Shown here one piece after another: positions 45,713 through 53,474 of a stretch of DNA of 64,000 nt. The translations under genes were made by a program, and so were the position numbers. The notes under the pieces were generated by a model. That model did not search any database. It was not told the DNA's origin and was given only the letters and a program-made list of their open reading frames with translations. This stretch comes from an uncultured cyanobacterium (GTDB taxonomy: Bacteria > Cyanobacteriota > Cyanobacteriia > PCC-6307 > Cyanobiaceae), in the NCBI GenBank assembly GCA_903856805.1, contig CAIOCZ010000022.1:1-64000 (forward strand), read 5' to 3'. How positions within the stretch are numbered: the stretch's first letter is position 1; every line of letters starts with the position of its first letter.

Positions 45713-48304
45713 ATGTCGATCTCGCGGGAGCCCTTCTGGAGTCAACCCCTCCCCCAGCTGCTGGCAGACCTGGACACCGGCGCCGCTGGGCTCACGGCGG
45801 CGGAGGCGGAGCGGCGTCTGCTGCGGCAGGTGGCCGCCCTTGGCGAGCGGCGCCAGCTGCCGCCGGCCCTGATGCTGTTGCTGCGCCAGTTCACCAGCCC
45901 GATCATCCTGATCCTGGCGGTCGCGGCCCTGTTGTCGTTCCTGTTGGAGTCGCCGACCGACGGCTTGATCATCCTGGCGATTGTGCTGATCAGCGGCCTG
46001 CTGGGGTTCTGGCAGGAACACGGCGCCAGCCGGGTGGTGGAGCAGTTGCTGCGCACCGTGGCCAGCACGGTGCGCGTCTGCCGCGACGGCCAGCCGTGCA
46101 CCATCCCCCACGACCAGGTGGTGCCCGGAGATCTGCTGGTGCTGGAGGCCGGCGCGGCGATTCCCGCCGACTGCCGGCTGCTGGAGGAACGGGATCTGAG
46201 CGTGGATGAGGCGGCCCTCACCGGCGAAAGCTTTCCCGTGAGCAAGCATCCGGTGGCGGTGCCCGCCGCCGCACCACTGGCGGAGCGCCGCAACGTCCTG
46301 TTCTTCGGCACCCATGTGGTGAGCGGCAGCGGTCGGGCGCTGGTGGTGGCCACCGGGCGGGACACCGCCTTCGGGGCGATCGCCGAGCGGCTGCGGCAGC
46401 GCAGCCCGGAAACGGAATTCGAGCGTGGGGTACGCCAGTTCGGCGCCCTGCTGCTGGAGGTGACCCTGCTGCTGGTGCTGGCGATCTTCGCCGGCAATGT
46501 GGTGCTGCAGCGGCCGGTGGCGGACTCGTTCCTGTTTGCCCTGGCCCTGGGGGTGGGGCTGACGCCCCAGCTGCTGCCGGCGATCATCAGCGTCAACCTG
46601 GCCCGGGGCGCCCGCCGCATGGCCGCCCAGAAGGTGATCGTGAAGCGGCTGGCGGCGATCGAGAACTTCGGCAGCATGACCATCCTTTGCTCCGATAAAA
46701 CCGGCACCCTCACCGAGGGGGAGCCCCAGCTGCGGCGCTGTTGTGGCCTCGATGGCCGGCCCAGTGCCCGGGTGTTGGAGCTGGCCCAGGTGAACGCCGG
46801 CTTTGCCAGTGGCTTCAGCAATCCGCTGGATGGGGCCATTGCCCGGGGGTTGGGCGGGTTGGGCGATCCCCAGGCGCACGAAGTGCCAGCCACCCTGCCC
46901 CCCCCGGCGTTGGAGCACTGGAGCAAGCTCGACGAATTGCCGTTCGATTTCCTGCGCAAGCGCCTGAGTGTGCTGGCCCGCCGCGATGGCGAACCGGTGC
47001 TGATCACCAAGGGGGCGTTCGCCAAGGTGCTGGAGGTGTGCGATTGGGCGGAAGCGCCGGACGGCAGCCTGCTGCCCCTCGCCGTGGCCCGGCCCGTCCT
47101 GGAGGCCCTCTTTGCCGAATGGAGTGATGCCGGCGAGCGGGTGCTGGCGGTGGCGATGCGGCGCTGGCCGCCGGAGGGGGAGCGGCTGCCGCGGGCGGTG
47201 GGCCGGGCCGATGAGGCGGGCCTCACCCTGGTGGGGTTGGTGGGCCTGAGTGATCCGATCAAGCCCGGGGTGGCCGCCACCGTGGCCGACCTGGCCCGGC
47301 TCGGCGTGCGCCTCAAGATCATCACCGGCGATAACGCCAGGGTGGCGGAACGGGTGGCTCGGGAGGCGGGTCTGGCCCGGCCCGAACCGCTCACCGGCGC
47401 CCGCCTCGACCATCTCAGCGATGACGCCTTGCCGGTGTTGGCCCGGGAGCGGGATGTGTTCGCCGAGATCGAACCGCGCCAGAAGGAGCGCCTGATCCGG
47501 GCCCTGCAGCGGGCCGGCCATGGGGTGGGCTACCTCGGCGATGGCATCAATGACGCGCCCGCCCTCCATGCCGCCGATGTGGGGCTATCGGTGCAGGGGG
47601 CGGTGGATGTGGCCCGGCAGGCGGCGGACATCGTGCTGCTGGATGCCGACCTGGGGGTGTTGCTGGCGGGCATCCGCGAGGGCCGTCGCACCTTTGCCAA
47701 CACTCTTAAATACGTGTTCATGGCCACCAGTGCCAATTTCGGCAACATGCTGAGTATGGCGGTGGCGTCGTTGCTGTTGCCCTTTCTGCCCCTTCTTCCC
47801 AAGCAGATTCTGCTCACCAATCTGCTCACCGACTTGCCGGAGATGACGATTGCCGGCGATCGCGTGGATGCCGATTGGATCGCCAGGCCCCATCGCTGGA
47901 GCATTCCCTTCATTCGCCGGTTCATGGTGACCTTCGGGCTGGTGAGTTCGTTCTATGACGGGCTCACCTTCGTGATTCTGCTGGGCGTGCTGAAGGCCAA
48001 TCCTGCCCAGTTCCGCACCGGTTGGTGCCTGGAATCGGTGGTGTCGGCGGCGGCGATCGTCTTGGTGATCCGCACCCGGGGCCCCCTGCTGCGCAGCCGC
48101 CCCTCCAGCGGCTTGATCGTGGCCACCGCCACCGTGCTCGTGGCCACCCTGCTGCTGCCTTGGACCCCCCTGGGCCACCTGTTCGGCCTGGTGCCGCTGC
48201 CGCCCTTGTTTCTGGTGTTACTGGCCCTGGTGCTGCTGGCCTACGTGATGAGCGCCGAACTGGCCAAGCGTTGGTTCTATCGCCACTGGGGGGCCCAGGA
48301 TTGA
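45713..48304 (+). CDS. P-type ATPase, Mg2+ transporter (MgtA/B-like)
   Basis: SVDEAALTGESFPVSK; ILCSDKTGTLTEG; ARKRLSVLARR-like FLRKRLSVLARRDGEPVLITKG; VGYLGDGINDAPALHAADVGLSVQGAVDVARQAADIVLLDADLGVLLAGIREGR; LTNLLTDLPEMTIAGDRVD. Confidence 0.92.
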   Translation: MSISREPFWSQPLPQLLADLDTGAAGLTAAEAERRLLRQVAALGERRQLPPALMLLLRQFTSPIILILAVAALLSFLLESPTDGLIILAIVLISGLLGFWQEHGASRVVEQLLRTVASTVRVCRDGQPCTIPHDQVVPGDLLVLEAGAAIPADCRLLEERDLSVDEAALTGESFPVSKHPVAVPAAAPLAERRNVLFFGTHVVSGSGRALVVATGRDTAFGAIAERLRQRSPETEFERGVRQFGALLLEVTLLLVLAIFAGNVVLQRPVADSFLFALALGVGLTPQLLPAIISVNLARGARRMAAQKVIVKRLAAIENFGSMTILCSDKTGTLTEGEPQLRRCCGLDGRPSARVLELAQVNAGFASGFSNPLDGAIARGLGGLGDPQAHEVPATLPPPALEHWSKLDELPFDFLRKRLSVLARRDGEPVLITKGAFAKVLEVCDWAEAPDGSLLPLAVARPVLEALFAEWSDAGERVLAVAMRRWPPEGERLPRAVGRADEAGLTLVGLVGLSDPIKPGVAATVADLARLGVRLKIITGDNARVAERVAREAGLARPEPLTGARLDHLSDDALPVLARERDVFAEIEPRQKERLIRALQRAGHGVGYLGDGINDAPALHAADVGLSVQGAVDVARQAADIVLLDADLGVLLAGIREGRRTFANTLKYVFMATSANFGNMLSMAVASLLLPFLPLLPKQILLTNLLTDLPEMTIAGDRVDADWIARPHRWSIPFIRRFMVTFGLVSSFYDGLTFVILLGVLKANPAQFRTGWCLESVVSAAAIVLVIRTRGPLLRSRPSSGLIVATATVLVATLLLPWTPLGHLFGLVPLPPLFLVLLALVLLAYVMSAELAKRWFYRHWGAQD

Positions 48305-48318
48305 GGTCCCTCCAGCTG

Positions 48319-48816
48319 TCAGCGCCGCTCGCTCCGTCCCAGCTGCCAGGTCTGCAGGCCGCAGGCCGCGGCGCGGCTGAGGTCGCCATCGGGGCGGAGG
48401 TCGAACACCCATCCGGGCGACTGCATGCTGCAGGCCAGGGCGCGCCAGGCGAGGGGGCGGCTCTGGCGAAAGCCCGGCAGCAGCACCACCGCCGCAGCAT
48501 TGCGGAAGGCGCAGGTCACATCACTTTCCAGCTCACAGCTGCCGGGGATGCCGCCGCTTTGATTGCTCATGGCCAGCAGGCTGGTGAGCACCACCAGGTT
48601 CTGGGGACGGTCGAGGATCACCAACCGGGCCCCCTGGCCCAGTAGGTCTCGGCAGAGGTCCAGCCCGGCGGCGGATTGCAGGGGGTCCCGATGGCGCAGG
48701 GGGGTGAGTCCGAGGATCACAATGCGGCGGCCCTGCAGGGAACTGTCGCGTAATCCCATCAGTTGGGAACTGATGAACTGGGCCGCATCGCTTTCGAAAC
48801 AGATCATGGGCGCCAT
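48319..48816 (-). CDS. Stand-alone protein resembling a UDP-glucose/GDP-mannose dehydrogenase C-terminal domain
   Basis: GRRIVILGLTPLRHRDPLQSAAGLDLCRDLLGQGARLVILD...CAFRNAAAVVLLPGFRQSRPLAWRALACSMQSPGWVFDLRPDGDLSRAAACGLQTWQLGR; resembles UDPG_MGDP_dh_C pattern; weak family call. Confidence 0.45.
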   Translation of the reverse strand: MAPMICFESDAAQFISSQLMGLRDSSLQGRRIVILGLTPLRHRDPLQSAAGLDLCRDLLGQGARLVILDRPQNLVVLTSLLAMSNQSGGIPGSCELESDVTCAFRNAAAVVLLPGFRQSRPLAWRALACSMQSPGWVFDLRPDGDLSRAAACGLQTWQLGRSERR

Positions 48817-48898
48817 GGGACGGAGGGGGACGGGGGCAGCGGTTTGAAGCTATATGTATTTAGTGAAATATTTATGGGTTAACATCAGTACTGCATCG

Positions 48899-49738
48899 TC
48901 AATGCCGCCGATCTGTTGCATCCACGCGCTGCCGCAACTTGGCGAGGGCGCGCTGTTCATGCCGTTGAACTTTGTATTGGCTCAGCCCTGTTTCGCGGGA
49001 CACGTCTGCGAGGGAGCTTTTCTGTTCCTGGAAATAGCGTAAATCGAGGATTTGCCGCTCCAGTCTCGAGAGCTGCTCCAGTTGGGCGTGTAACCACCGG
49101 TAGTCCTCCGGCAGCAGCGGTTCGCGGCCGTCGCTGATCCAATCGAGCAGGGTGCCGCGCCCCTCATCGTGCCCGCAGTCCCGATCCAGGGGCACCAGTT
49201 GCCGCACCCGCAGGGCCGCCAGGGCCCGCTCCAACCGCCGCGGCGGCACCTCCAGGGCCACGGCCAGCTCGGCCGTGGACATCGCTGTTCTCGCCTGTTG
49301 CCGCATCTGGTTGGCGCGGGCCGCCAATTCCAGTAGGGGATTGGGCACCCGGATCAGGTGGCCGTGCTCCTGGAGATGGTTCTGCACCGCCTGTTGAATC
49401 CACCAGTAGCCGTAGGTGGAAAAGCGATAGCCGCGGCTGGGGTCGAAGCGTTGCACCGCCTGGATCAGGCCGATGTTTCCTGCCTGAATCAGATCCATGG
49501 CGTCCTGCTGAAGATGGGCGATCCGGCGTTGATGGCGCAAACTGATGGAAATAACCAGGCGCAGATTGGCGCGAATCATCCGCTGCATGGCCCGCCGGCC
49601 CCGCCGTTCCAGGATCGCATCGTTGTTCAGGGCTGATTTCCAGCGTTGGACCAGGGTGCCGAGATGGATTTCCTCCGCTGGAGTTAGCAGCGGAATGGCG
49701 CGAACTGATCTGATGTAGTCGCTGTAGGCATCGTTCAT
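48899..49738 (-). CDS. RNA polymerase sigma-70 family factor (cyanobacterial group 2/3 type)
   Basis: NLRLVISISLRHQRRIAHLQQDAMDLIQAGNIGLIQAVQRFDPSRGYRFSTYGYWWIQQAVQNHL...LERQILDLRYFQEQKSSLADVSRETGLSQYKVQRHEQRALAKLRQRV. Confidence 0.92.
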   Translation of the reverse strand: MNDAYSDYIRSVRAIPLLTPAEEIHLGTLVQRWKSALNNDAILERRGRRAMQRMIRANLRLVISISLRHQRRIAHLQQDAMDLIQAGNIGLIQAVQRFDPSRGYRFSTYGYWWIQQAVQNHLQEHGHLIRVPNPLLELAARANQMRQQARTAMSTAELAVALEVPPRRLERALAALRVRQLVPLDRDCGHDEGRGTLLDWISDGREPLLPEDYRWLHAQLEQLSRLERQILDLRYFQEQKSSLADVSRETGLSQYKVQRHEQRALAKLRQRVDATDRRH

Positions 49739-49854
49739 GCGCCGCAGTTTCTTAGCCGCAGTGATCCTGAACCTTCAGTCCCTGTTTTCGCTTTTTCATG
49801 GCGGATCTGCTGCACTTTTGATGTAGAAAATCTCTTGTGTCAGGGTATGGCCAG

Positions 49855-49880
49855 CAAAAAAGCCCGCCAACTGGCGGGCT
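49855..49880 (-). terminator. Rho-independent terminator for the GG-peptide gene at 49913-50140
   Basis: On the minus strand AGCCCGCCA-GT-TGGCGGGCT followed by TTTTTT (9-bp perfect stem plus U tract). Confidence 0.85.
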
Positions 49881-49912
49881 GCTGCATCGTTTCCCCAGGG
49901 GGATCCGCTTCC

Positions 49913-50140
49913 TTAGCAGGTGTAAGCCTTGGCCAGCTTGGTGTAGTCGAGGGCAATCTCCTTGATGTCCTCAGCTTTGGCCATCAGATCATCGCCGAGG
50001 GCACAGACTTGCTTGAGGTTAACCAGGCAATTGGTCGAGGCAACGATGTGGTGAAGCCCTTTGGGGCCACGACCATGGCCACCGCTGAGGCTGGCCTGGT
50101 CGGCGTCACTGAGAAACTGCAGGGAGATGGTGGAGGTCAT
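49913..50140 (-). CDS. Double-glycine leader peptide candidate (75 aa; three Cys in predicted mature part)
   Basis: MTSTISLQFLSDADQASLSGG|HGRGPKGLHHIVASTNCLVNLKQVCALGDDLMAKAEDIKEIALDYTKLAKAYTC; leader matches L(-12)xD(-10)...L(-4)xGG; followed by strong terminator. Confidence 0.6.
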   Translation of the reverse strand: MTSTISLQFLSDADQASLSGGHGRGPKGLHHIVASTNCLVNLKQVCALGDDLMAKAEDIKEIALDYTKLAKAYTC

Positions 50141-50289
50141 TCGCAAAATTGGCGCGATGGACCTGGCCAGCCTGTGGGCCTCGGCTTGCCCCGTGCGTTC
50201 CCCTCAGCGGCACTGCCACGGTCATGCGTCACCCACCGTTACTCCCGTATCGACTCCATAGGCTGAAATCGTTCCTGGACTTGTTGGTT

Positions 50290-50730
50290 ATGTCTCTGAT
50301 TCGTTGGGAGCCCCTGCGCGACATTGAAGACATGCTCGGGCGTTATGGCCGTTCGATGGGCCTCCCCTTGGCCCGTGGCATGGAGCCGTTTAATAACGGC
50401 GAATGGTGTCCACGGGTGGATATTAGTGAAAAGGATTCCTCTTACACCATCCGCGCTGAATTGCCTGGCGTGAAGCGCGAGGACGTCAAGGTGACGCTTC
50501 AGAACGGGGTGCTCACCCTGGAGGGACAGCGCCGCCATGAGGAGGAGGAGCATGGCCGCCGCTTCCATCGCATCGAGCGCTCCTATGGCAGCTTCGTGCG
50601 CAGCTTCACCTTGCCGGAAGCGGTCGATGCCGACCACCTCTCCGCCCATTTCCACGAGGGCATGTTGGACATCGAACTGCCGCGCATCGCCCAGCCGGAA
50701 ACCCCGGTGGTGGAGGTGCCGGTCAGTTGA
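50290..50730 (+). CDS. Small heat shock protein, Hsp20/alpha-crystallin family
   Basis: MSLIRWEPLRDIEDMLGRYGRSM...WCPRVDISEKDSSYTIRAELPGVKREDVKVTLQNGVLTLEGQRRHEEEE...FHRIERSYGSFVRSFTLPEAVDADHLSAHFHEGMLDIELPR. Confidence 0.95.
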   Translation: MSLIRWEPLRDIEDMLGRYGRSMGLPLARGMEPFNNGEWCPRVDISEKDSSYTIRAELPGVKREDVKVTLQNGVLTLEGQRRHEEEEHGRRFHRIERSYGSFVRSFTLPEAVDADHLSAHFHEGMLDIELPRIAQPETPVVEVPVS

Positions 50731-51832
50731 GCGACGGCGGCTCTAGGTCCCGTGCGGGGGCGCCTTCTGGGGCGTCGCTGTTCCGGGGACGCTTGGACTC
50801 GCGCAACAGCTCGGAGGGACGCACCCCGAAGCGACGCTGGAAATCCTGGCTGAAGCTGGCGGCGCGCCGGTAGCCGCAGCTCTGGGCCACGCTGGTGACG
50901 CTGTCGTTGGGTTCGGGCCGCTGCAGTCGGGCTAGGGCGCAGCTCAGCCGCTCCTGGCGCACCCAGCGCATGGGGCTGCAGCCAAACCGTTCCTGAAAGG
51001 CGTAATGCAGACCGCGGCGCGAATAGGAGCTGAGTCGCTCCAGGTCAGTCATGCTAATCGGCTCATTGAGATGGGTGCGCACCCAGTTGAGGGTGGCCTC
51101 AAAGGATTCGCGGCCGCGGCGCAGGCGATGCTGCAGCCGCTCCAGGCTGTCGGGGGCCACGGCCTCCGGCACCAGCAGCGCCCCCAGCAGGCGATAGATC
51201 TGATCGTCGATCTGGAGGGCAGTCAGCAGGGCCGGATCGGCGTGGAGCAGTTGATCGGTGAGGGCAAGTAGGCCGTGCAGGGCCCCCAGCAGGCCGGCGC
51301 TGGGGGGATCGCCGGCCAACCATTGGCTGGGCCGTTGCACGGCCGTCCGCAGCTGGGGGGGGCACTGGCGCCAGCCGGCCATGGCCTGGGTGGTGGTGAT
51401 CAGGCGCTCGGGATCCAACCGCAGCACCAGGCCCGCGGCATGGTTGGTGTGCAGCCGATGGGCGGCATTGGGGAGATAGGTGCAGGATCCGGGCCGGCTG
51501 AACCAGCTGGCGCCGTCGTGATCGATCCGCTGCAGGCCATCAAAACCGAGGTAGAGACAGCTGATCGGTTGCTCATCGAAGCGGGCGGTCGTGGGGGAGG
51601 AGGCCAGGGCGAACAGCCCCAGGGAGCTGGTGTGGATCAGCCGATGCCGACACCACCAGGCCTCGGCCGGACCAATCGGCGCAAACTCCGTCAGGGGCAG
51701 GAGCCGGCTGAGGTCGCGGCGGGTGGCCGGGGGGGCGGCCGTGGCGCTGAGGTGGCTGGCAAGGGGATGGTGGAGGCGGTGGCCGTCGGGCCCTTCCACC
51801 ACCGGTGCTTCCGGGGTGGCCCGATCGTTCAT
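50723..51832 (-). CDS. AraC-family transcriptional regulator
   Basis: C-terminal HTH: LNWVRTHLNEPISMTDLERLSSYSRRGLHYAFQERFGCSPMRWVRQERLSCALARLQRPEPNDSVTSVAQSCGYRRAASFSQDFQRRFGVRPSELLRESK. Confidence 0.9.
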   Translation of the reverse strand: MNDRATPEAPVVEGPDGHRLHHPLASHLSATAAPPATRRDLSRLLPLTEFAPIGPAEAWWCRHRLIHTSSLGLFALASSPTTARFDEQPISCLYLGFDGLQRIDHDGASWFSRPGSCTYLPNAAHRLHTNHAAGLVLRLDPERLITTTQAMAGWRQCPPQLRTAVQRPSQWLAGDPPSAGLLGALHGLLALTDQLLHADPALLTALQIDDQIYRLLGALLVPEAVAPDSLERLQHRLRRGRESFEATLNWVRTHLNEPISMTDLERLSSYSRRGLHYAFQERFGCSPMRWVRQERLSCALARLQRPEPNDSVTSVAQSCGYRRAASFSQDFQRRFGVRPSELLRESKRPRNSDAPEGAPARDLEPPSLN

Positions 51833-52032
51833 GCCCCCTCGCTACTACGGTTGATCTCATCGACGGCGCCTTCTAGCAGAAAGGCACTGAGGTTGGAGAG
51901 GGAGCGCCCTTCGTGGTCACTGCGGCGCAGCAGTTCCTGGTAGAGGCCGTGGGAAATCGTCACGCTGATCCGAACCGGATGGCGCGCCATCACCCGCTGG
52001 GGCTGCTCATTTTGCAAATTCTGTAGGGCCAT
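51829..52032 (-). CDS. Ribbon-helix-helix (CopG-like) small protein
   Basis: MALQNLQNEQPQRVMARHPVRISVTISHGLYQELLRRSDHEGRSLSNLSAFLLEGAVDEINRSSEGA; its stop overlaps the AraC ATG (ATGA). Confidence 0.6.
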   Translation of the reverse strand: MALQNLQNEQPQRVMARHPVRISVTISHGLYQELLRRSDHEGRSLSNLSAFLLEGAVDEINRSSEGA

Positions 52033-52507
52033 GCGTTTTTGAGTGGGGTAGGAAATTTGGCTTCGCAATGGCAGATACGCCAGCGGTACGAAGCAAGTAT
52101 GCCGCTCAGTGCTGGTGGAAAACTGAGCTTCTGTTTGCATTGTGCGCTTTGCGATCGATCCTGCGTAAAAGACTTCCAACGCGAATTGAATTTGTCCGTT
52201 GTGCGACTGGGTATTTGCACCCCTTGTTAGGAGTTGCGCTGAATGAATTTGCGCCAATGTGGACAAGTCTGCTGCAGGTAGGGTCGTCTGCGCGCCATAA
52301 TCGTGATGCGTCAAGAAGCTTCCGGTTTTTATTTTCATCGCCTTTTAATTATTTGTGGGAATCTGAAGGCGGCAGATGCGCATCATCCAGTGGCGTTGTT
52401 GAAGGTCTTCATATACTTTGAACATCCAATGGGGACGAAGGGAAGCATTCCTGCTGCCCGTCTGTTGTTCCTGCTGTGATGCTCCTTTCCCCGACTGCAA
52501 TGAGACA

Positions 52508-52810
52508 ATGAATGATCGGATCAGGGTGTTGCAACGCCAGCCGCGACGCATCTCCATCACGTTGAGCTATCAGGTCCACCAGGCTCTGCTCACCCGTTCC
52601 GAGGAGGAGGGGAGGTCGTTGTCTAATCTGTGTGCCTTTCTCCTGGAAGAGGCCCTGCGGGATGCCACCCGGATGGGACTGGACATTCCCGCGCGGGCCC
52701 CGGCCCAGCCCATGGCCATGAAGCACGAGGCCTTCCGGGCCGACCCGCTGCGCTCCGATGGACTGCGGGGCGAGATGAGCCGTGTCGATGGTCATCGGGA
52801 TCGGCGCTGA
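52508..52810 (+). CDS. Ribbon-helix-helix (CopG-like) small protein, paralog of 51829-52032
   Basis: MNDRIRVLQRQPRRISITLSYQVHQALLTRSEEEGRSLSNLCAFLLEEALRDATRMGLDIP...; closely parallel to RISVTISHGLYQELLRRSDHEGRSLSNLSAFLLEGAVDE. Confidence 0.6.
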   Translation: MNDRIRVLQRQPRRISITLSYQVHQALLTRSEEEGRSLSNLCAFLLEEALRDATRMGLDIPARAPAQPMAMKHEAFRADPLRSDGLRGEMSRVDGHRDRR

Positions 52811-52938
52811 TTGGGGTAGGGATGGGGTCGCGGCAGGCTCGCTGTAACAGCGCCGCAGCCCAATACGCCCCCGAGTCGAATCCCTACAACTTGTGAGGGC
52901 AAACGCCCAATCCAATTCCATCCAATGGAGATCCTCAA

Positions 52939-53127
52939 ATGACCATGATTGCACTCCTTGCTGATTCCCGCGCCGAAATGATCAACGGCGGTCGTCGTCG
53001 TCGTTCTACCAGCATCGAATTCACCTCGGTTGATGTCGGCCAGGCCAACATCGGCGCCGCTCTTGCTTTCAGGGGCCGGGCCGAGCTGAACCAGGAAAAC
53101 AATGCCGCGGTCATCATCCTCGGATGA
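52939..53127 (+). CDS. Double-glycine leader peptide 1 (62 aa), putative C39/ABC-exported
   Basis: MTMIALLADSRAEMINGG|RRRRSTSIEFTSVDVGQANIGAALAFRGRAELNQENNAAVIILG; GGAG ribosome site upstream; 350 bp before the C39 transporter. Confidence 0.75.
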   Translation: MTMIALLADSRAEMINGGRRRRSTSIEFTSVDVGQANIGAALAFRGRAELNQENNAAVIILG

Positions 53128-53133
53128 TTGACT

Positions 53134-53178
53134 GTGCCGGCGTAACAGTTGAATCTGATTCCCCTGTTCCGCCGGCAC
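53134..53178. repeat. Long inverted repeat/hairpin between the two GG-peptide genes
   Basis: GTGCCGGCG-t-AACAG-(15-nt loop)-CTGTT-c-CGCCGGCAC: 9 bp plus 5 bp separated by a single mismatch. Confidence 0.8.
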
Positions 53179-53204
53179 ACTGATTTAACCGCTCCGGCTA
53201 TGTT

Positions 53205-53234
53205 GGCCATGGAGGAGTGCATTGCTCCATGGCC
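53205..53234. repeat. Second perfect hairpin between the two GG-peptide genes
   Basis: GGCCATGGAG-gagtgcattg-CTCCATGGCC, 10-bp perfect stem. Confidence 0.8.
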
Positions 53235-53281
53235 TTTATCACTTCAGCAATGAAGTTTAGTCCCCCTTTTTTTGGCGCCCC

Positions 53282-53464
53282 ATGCAGACCCTCACTGATT
53301 CTCAATCCGCAGTCGTTCAAGGTGGTGGGAAACTCGCCACAATTAATTTGAACGTCAGTCCCACAACCGTTGTGATTCCCCAGGTCAATGCCGGGGCTGC
53401 TGTTGCTATTTTTGGAGCTCGAGCCACCCTGCTCCAGGGCAATTTCGCTGGCGTGAAGGCCTGA
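53282..53464 (+). CDS. Double-glycine leader peptide 2 (60 aa), paralog of peptide 1
   Basis: MQTLTDSQSAVVQGG|GKLATINLNVSPTTVVIPQVNAGAAVAIFGARATLLQGNFAGVKA; ends 10 bp before the transporter ATG. Confidence 0.75.
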   Translation: MQTLTDSQSAVVQGGGKLATINLNVSPTTVVIPQVNAGAAVAIFGARATLLQGNFAGVKA

Positions 53465-53474
53465 GCCAGAATCC

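Noticed and set aside
45656-47569. 637-aa minus-strand ORF antisense to the MgtA-type ATPase
   Set aside because: Shadow ORF of GC-rich codons (GHPG/QHQQ-rich); the sense strand has all P-type ATPase motifs.
51829-52810. Toxin-antitoxin module based on RHH proteins
   Set aside because: Two RHH paralogs but no adjacent toxin-like ORF; one is coupled to AraC instead.
52792-53222. Minus-strand ORFs covering GG peptide 1 (52792..53178, 52935..53222)
   Set aside because: The plus strand has a ribosome site, GG leader and operon context; the minus translations lack recognisable features.
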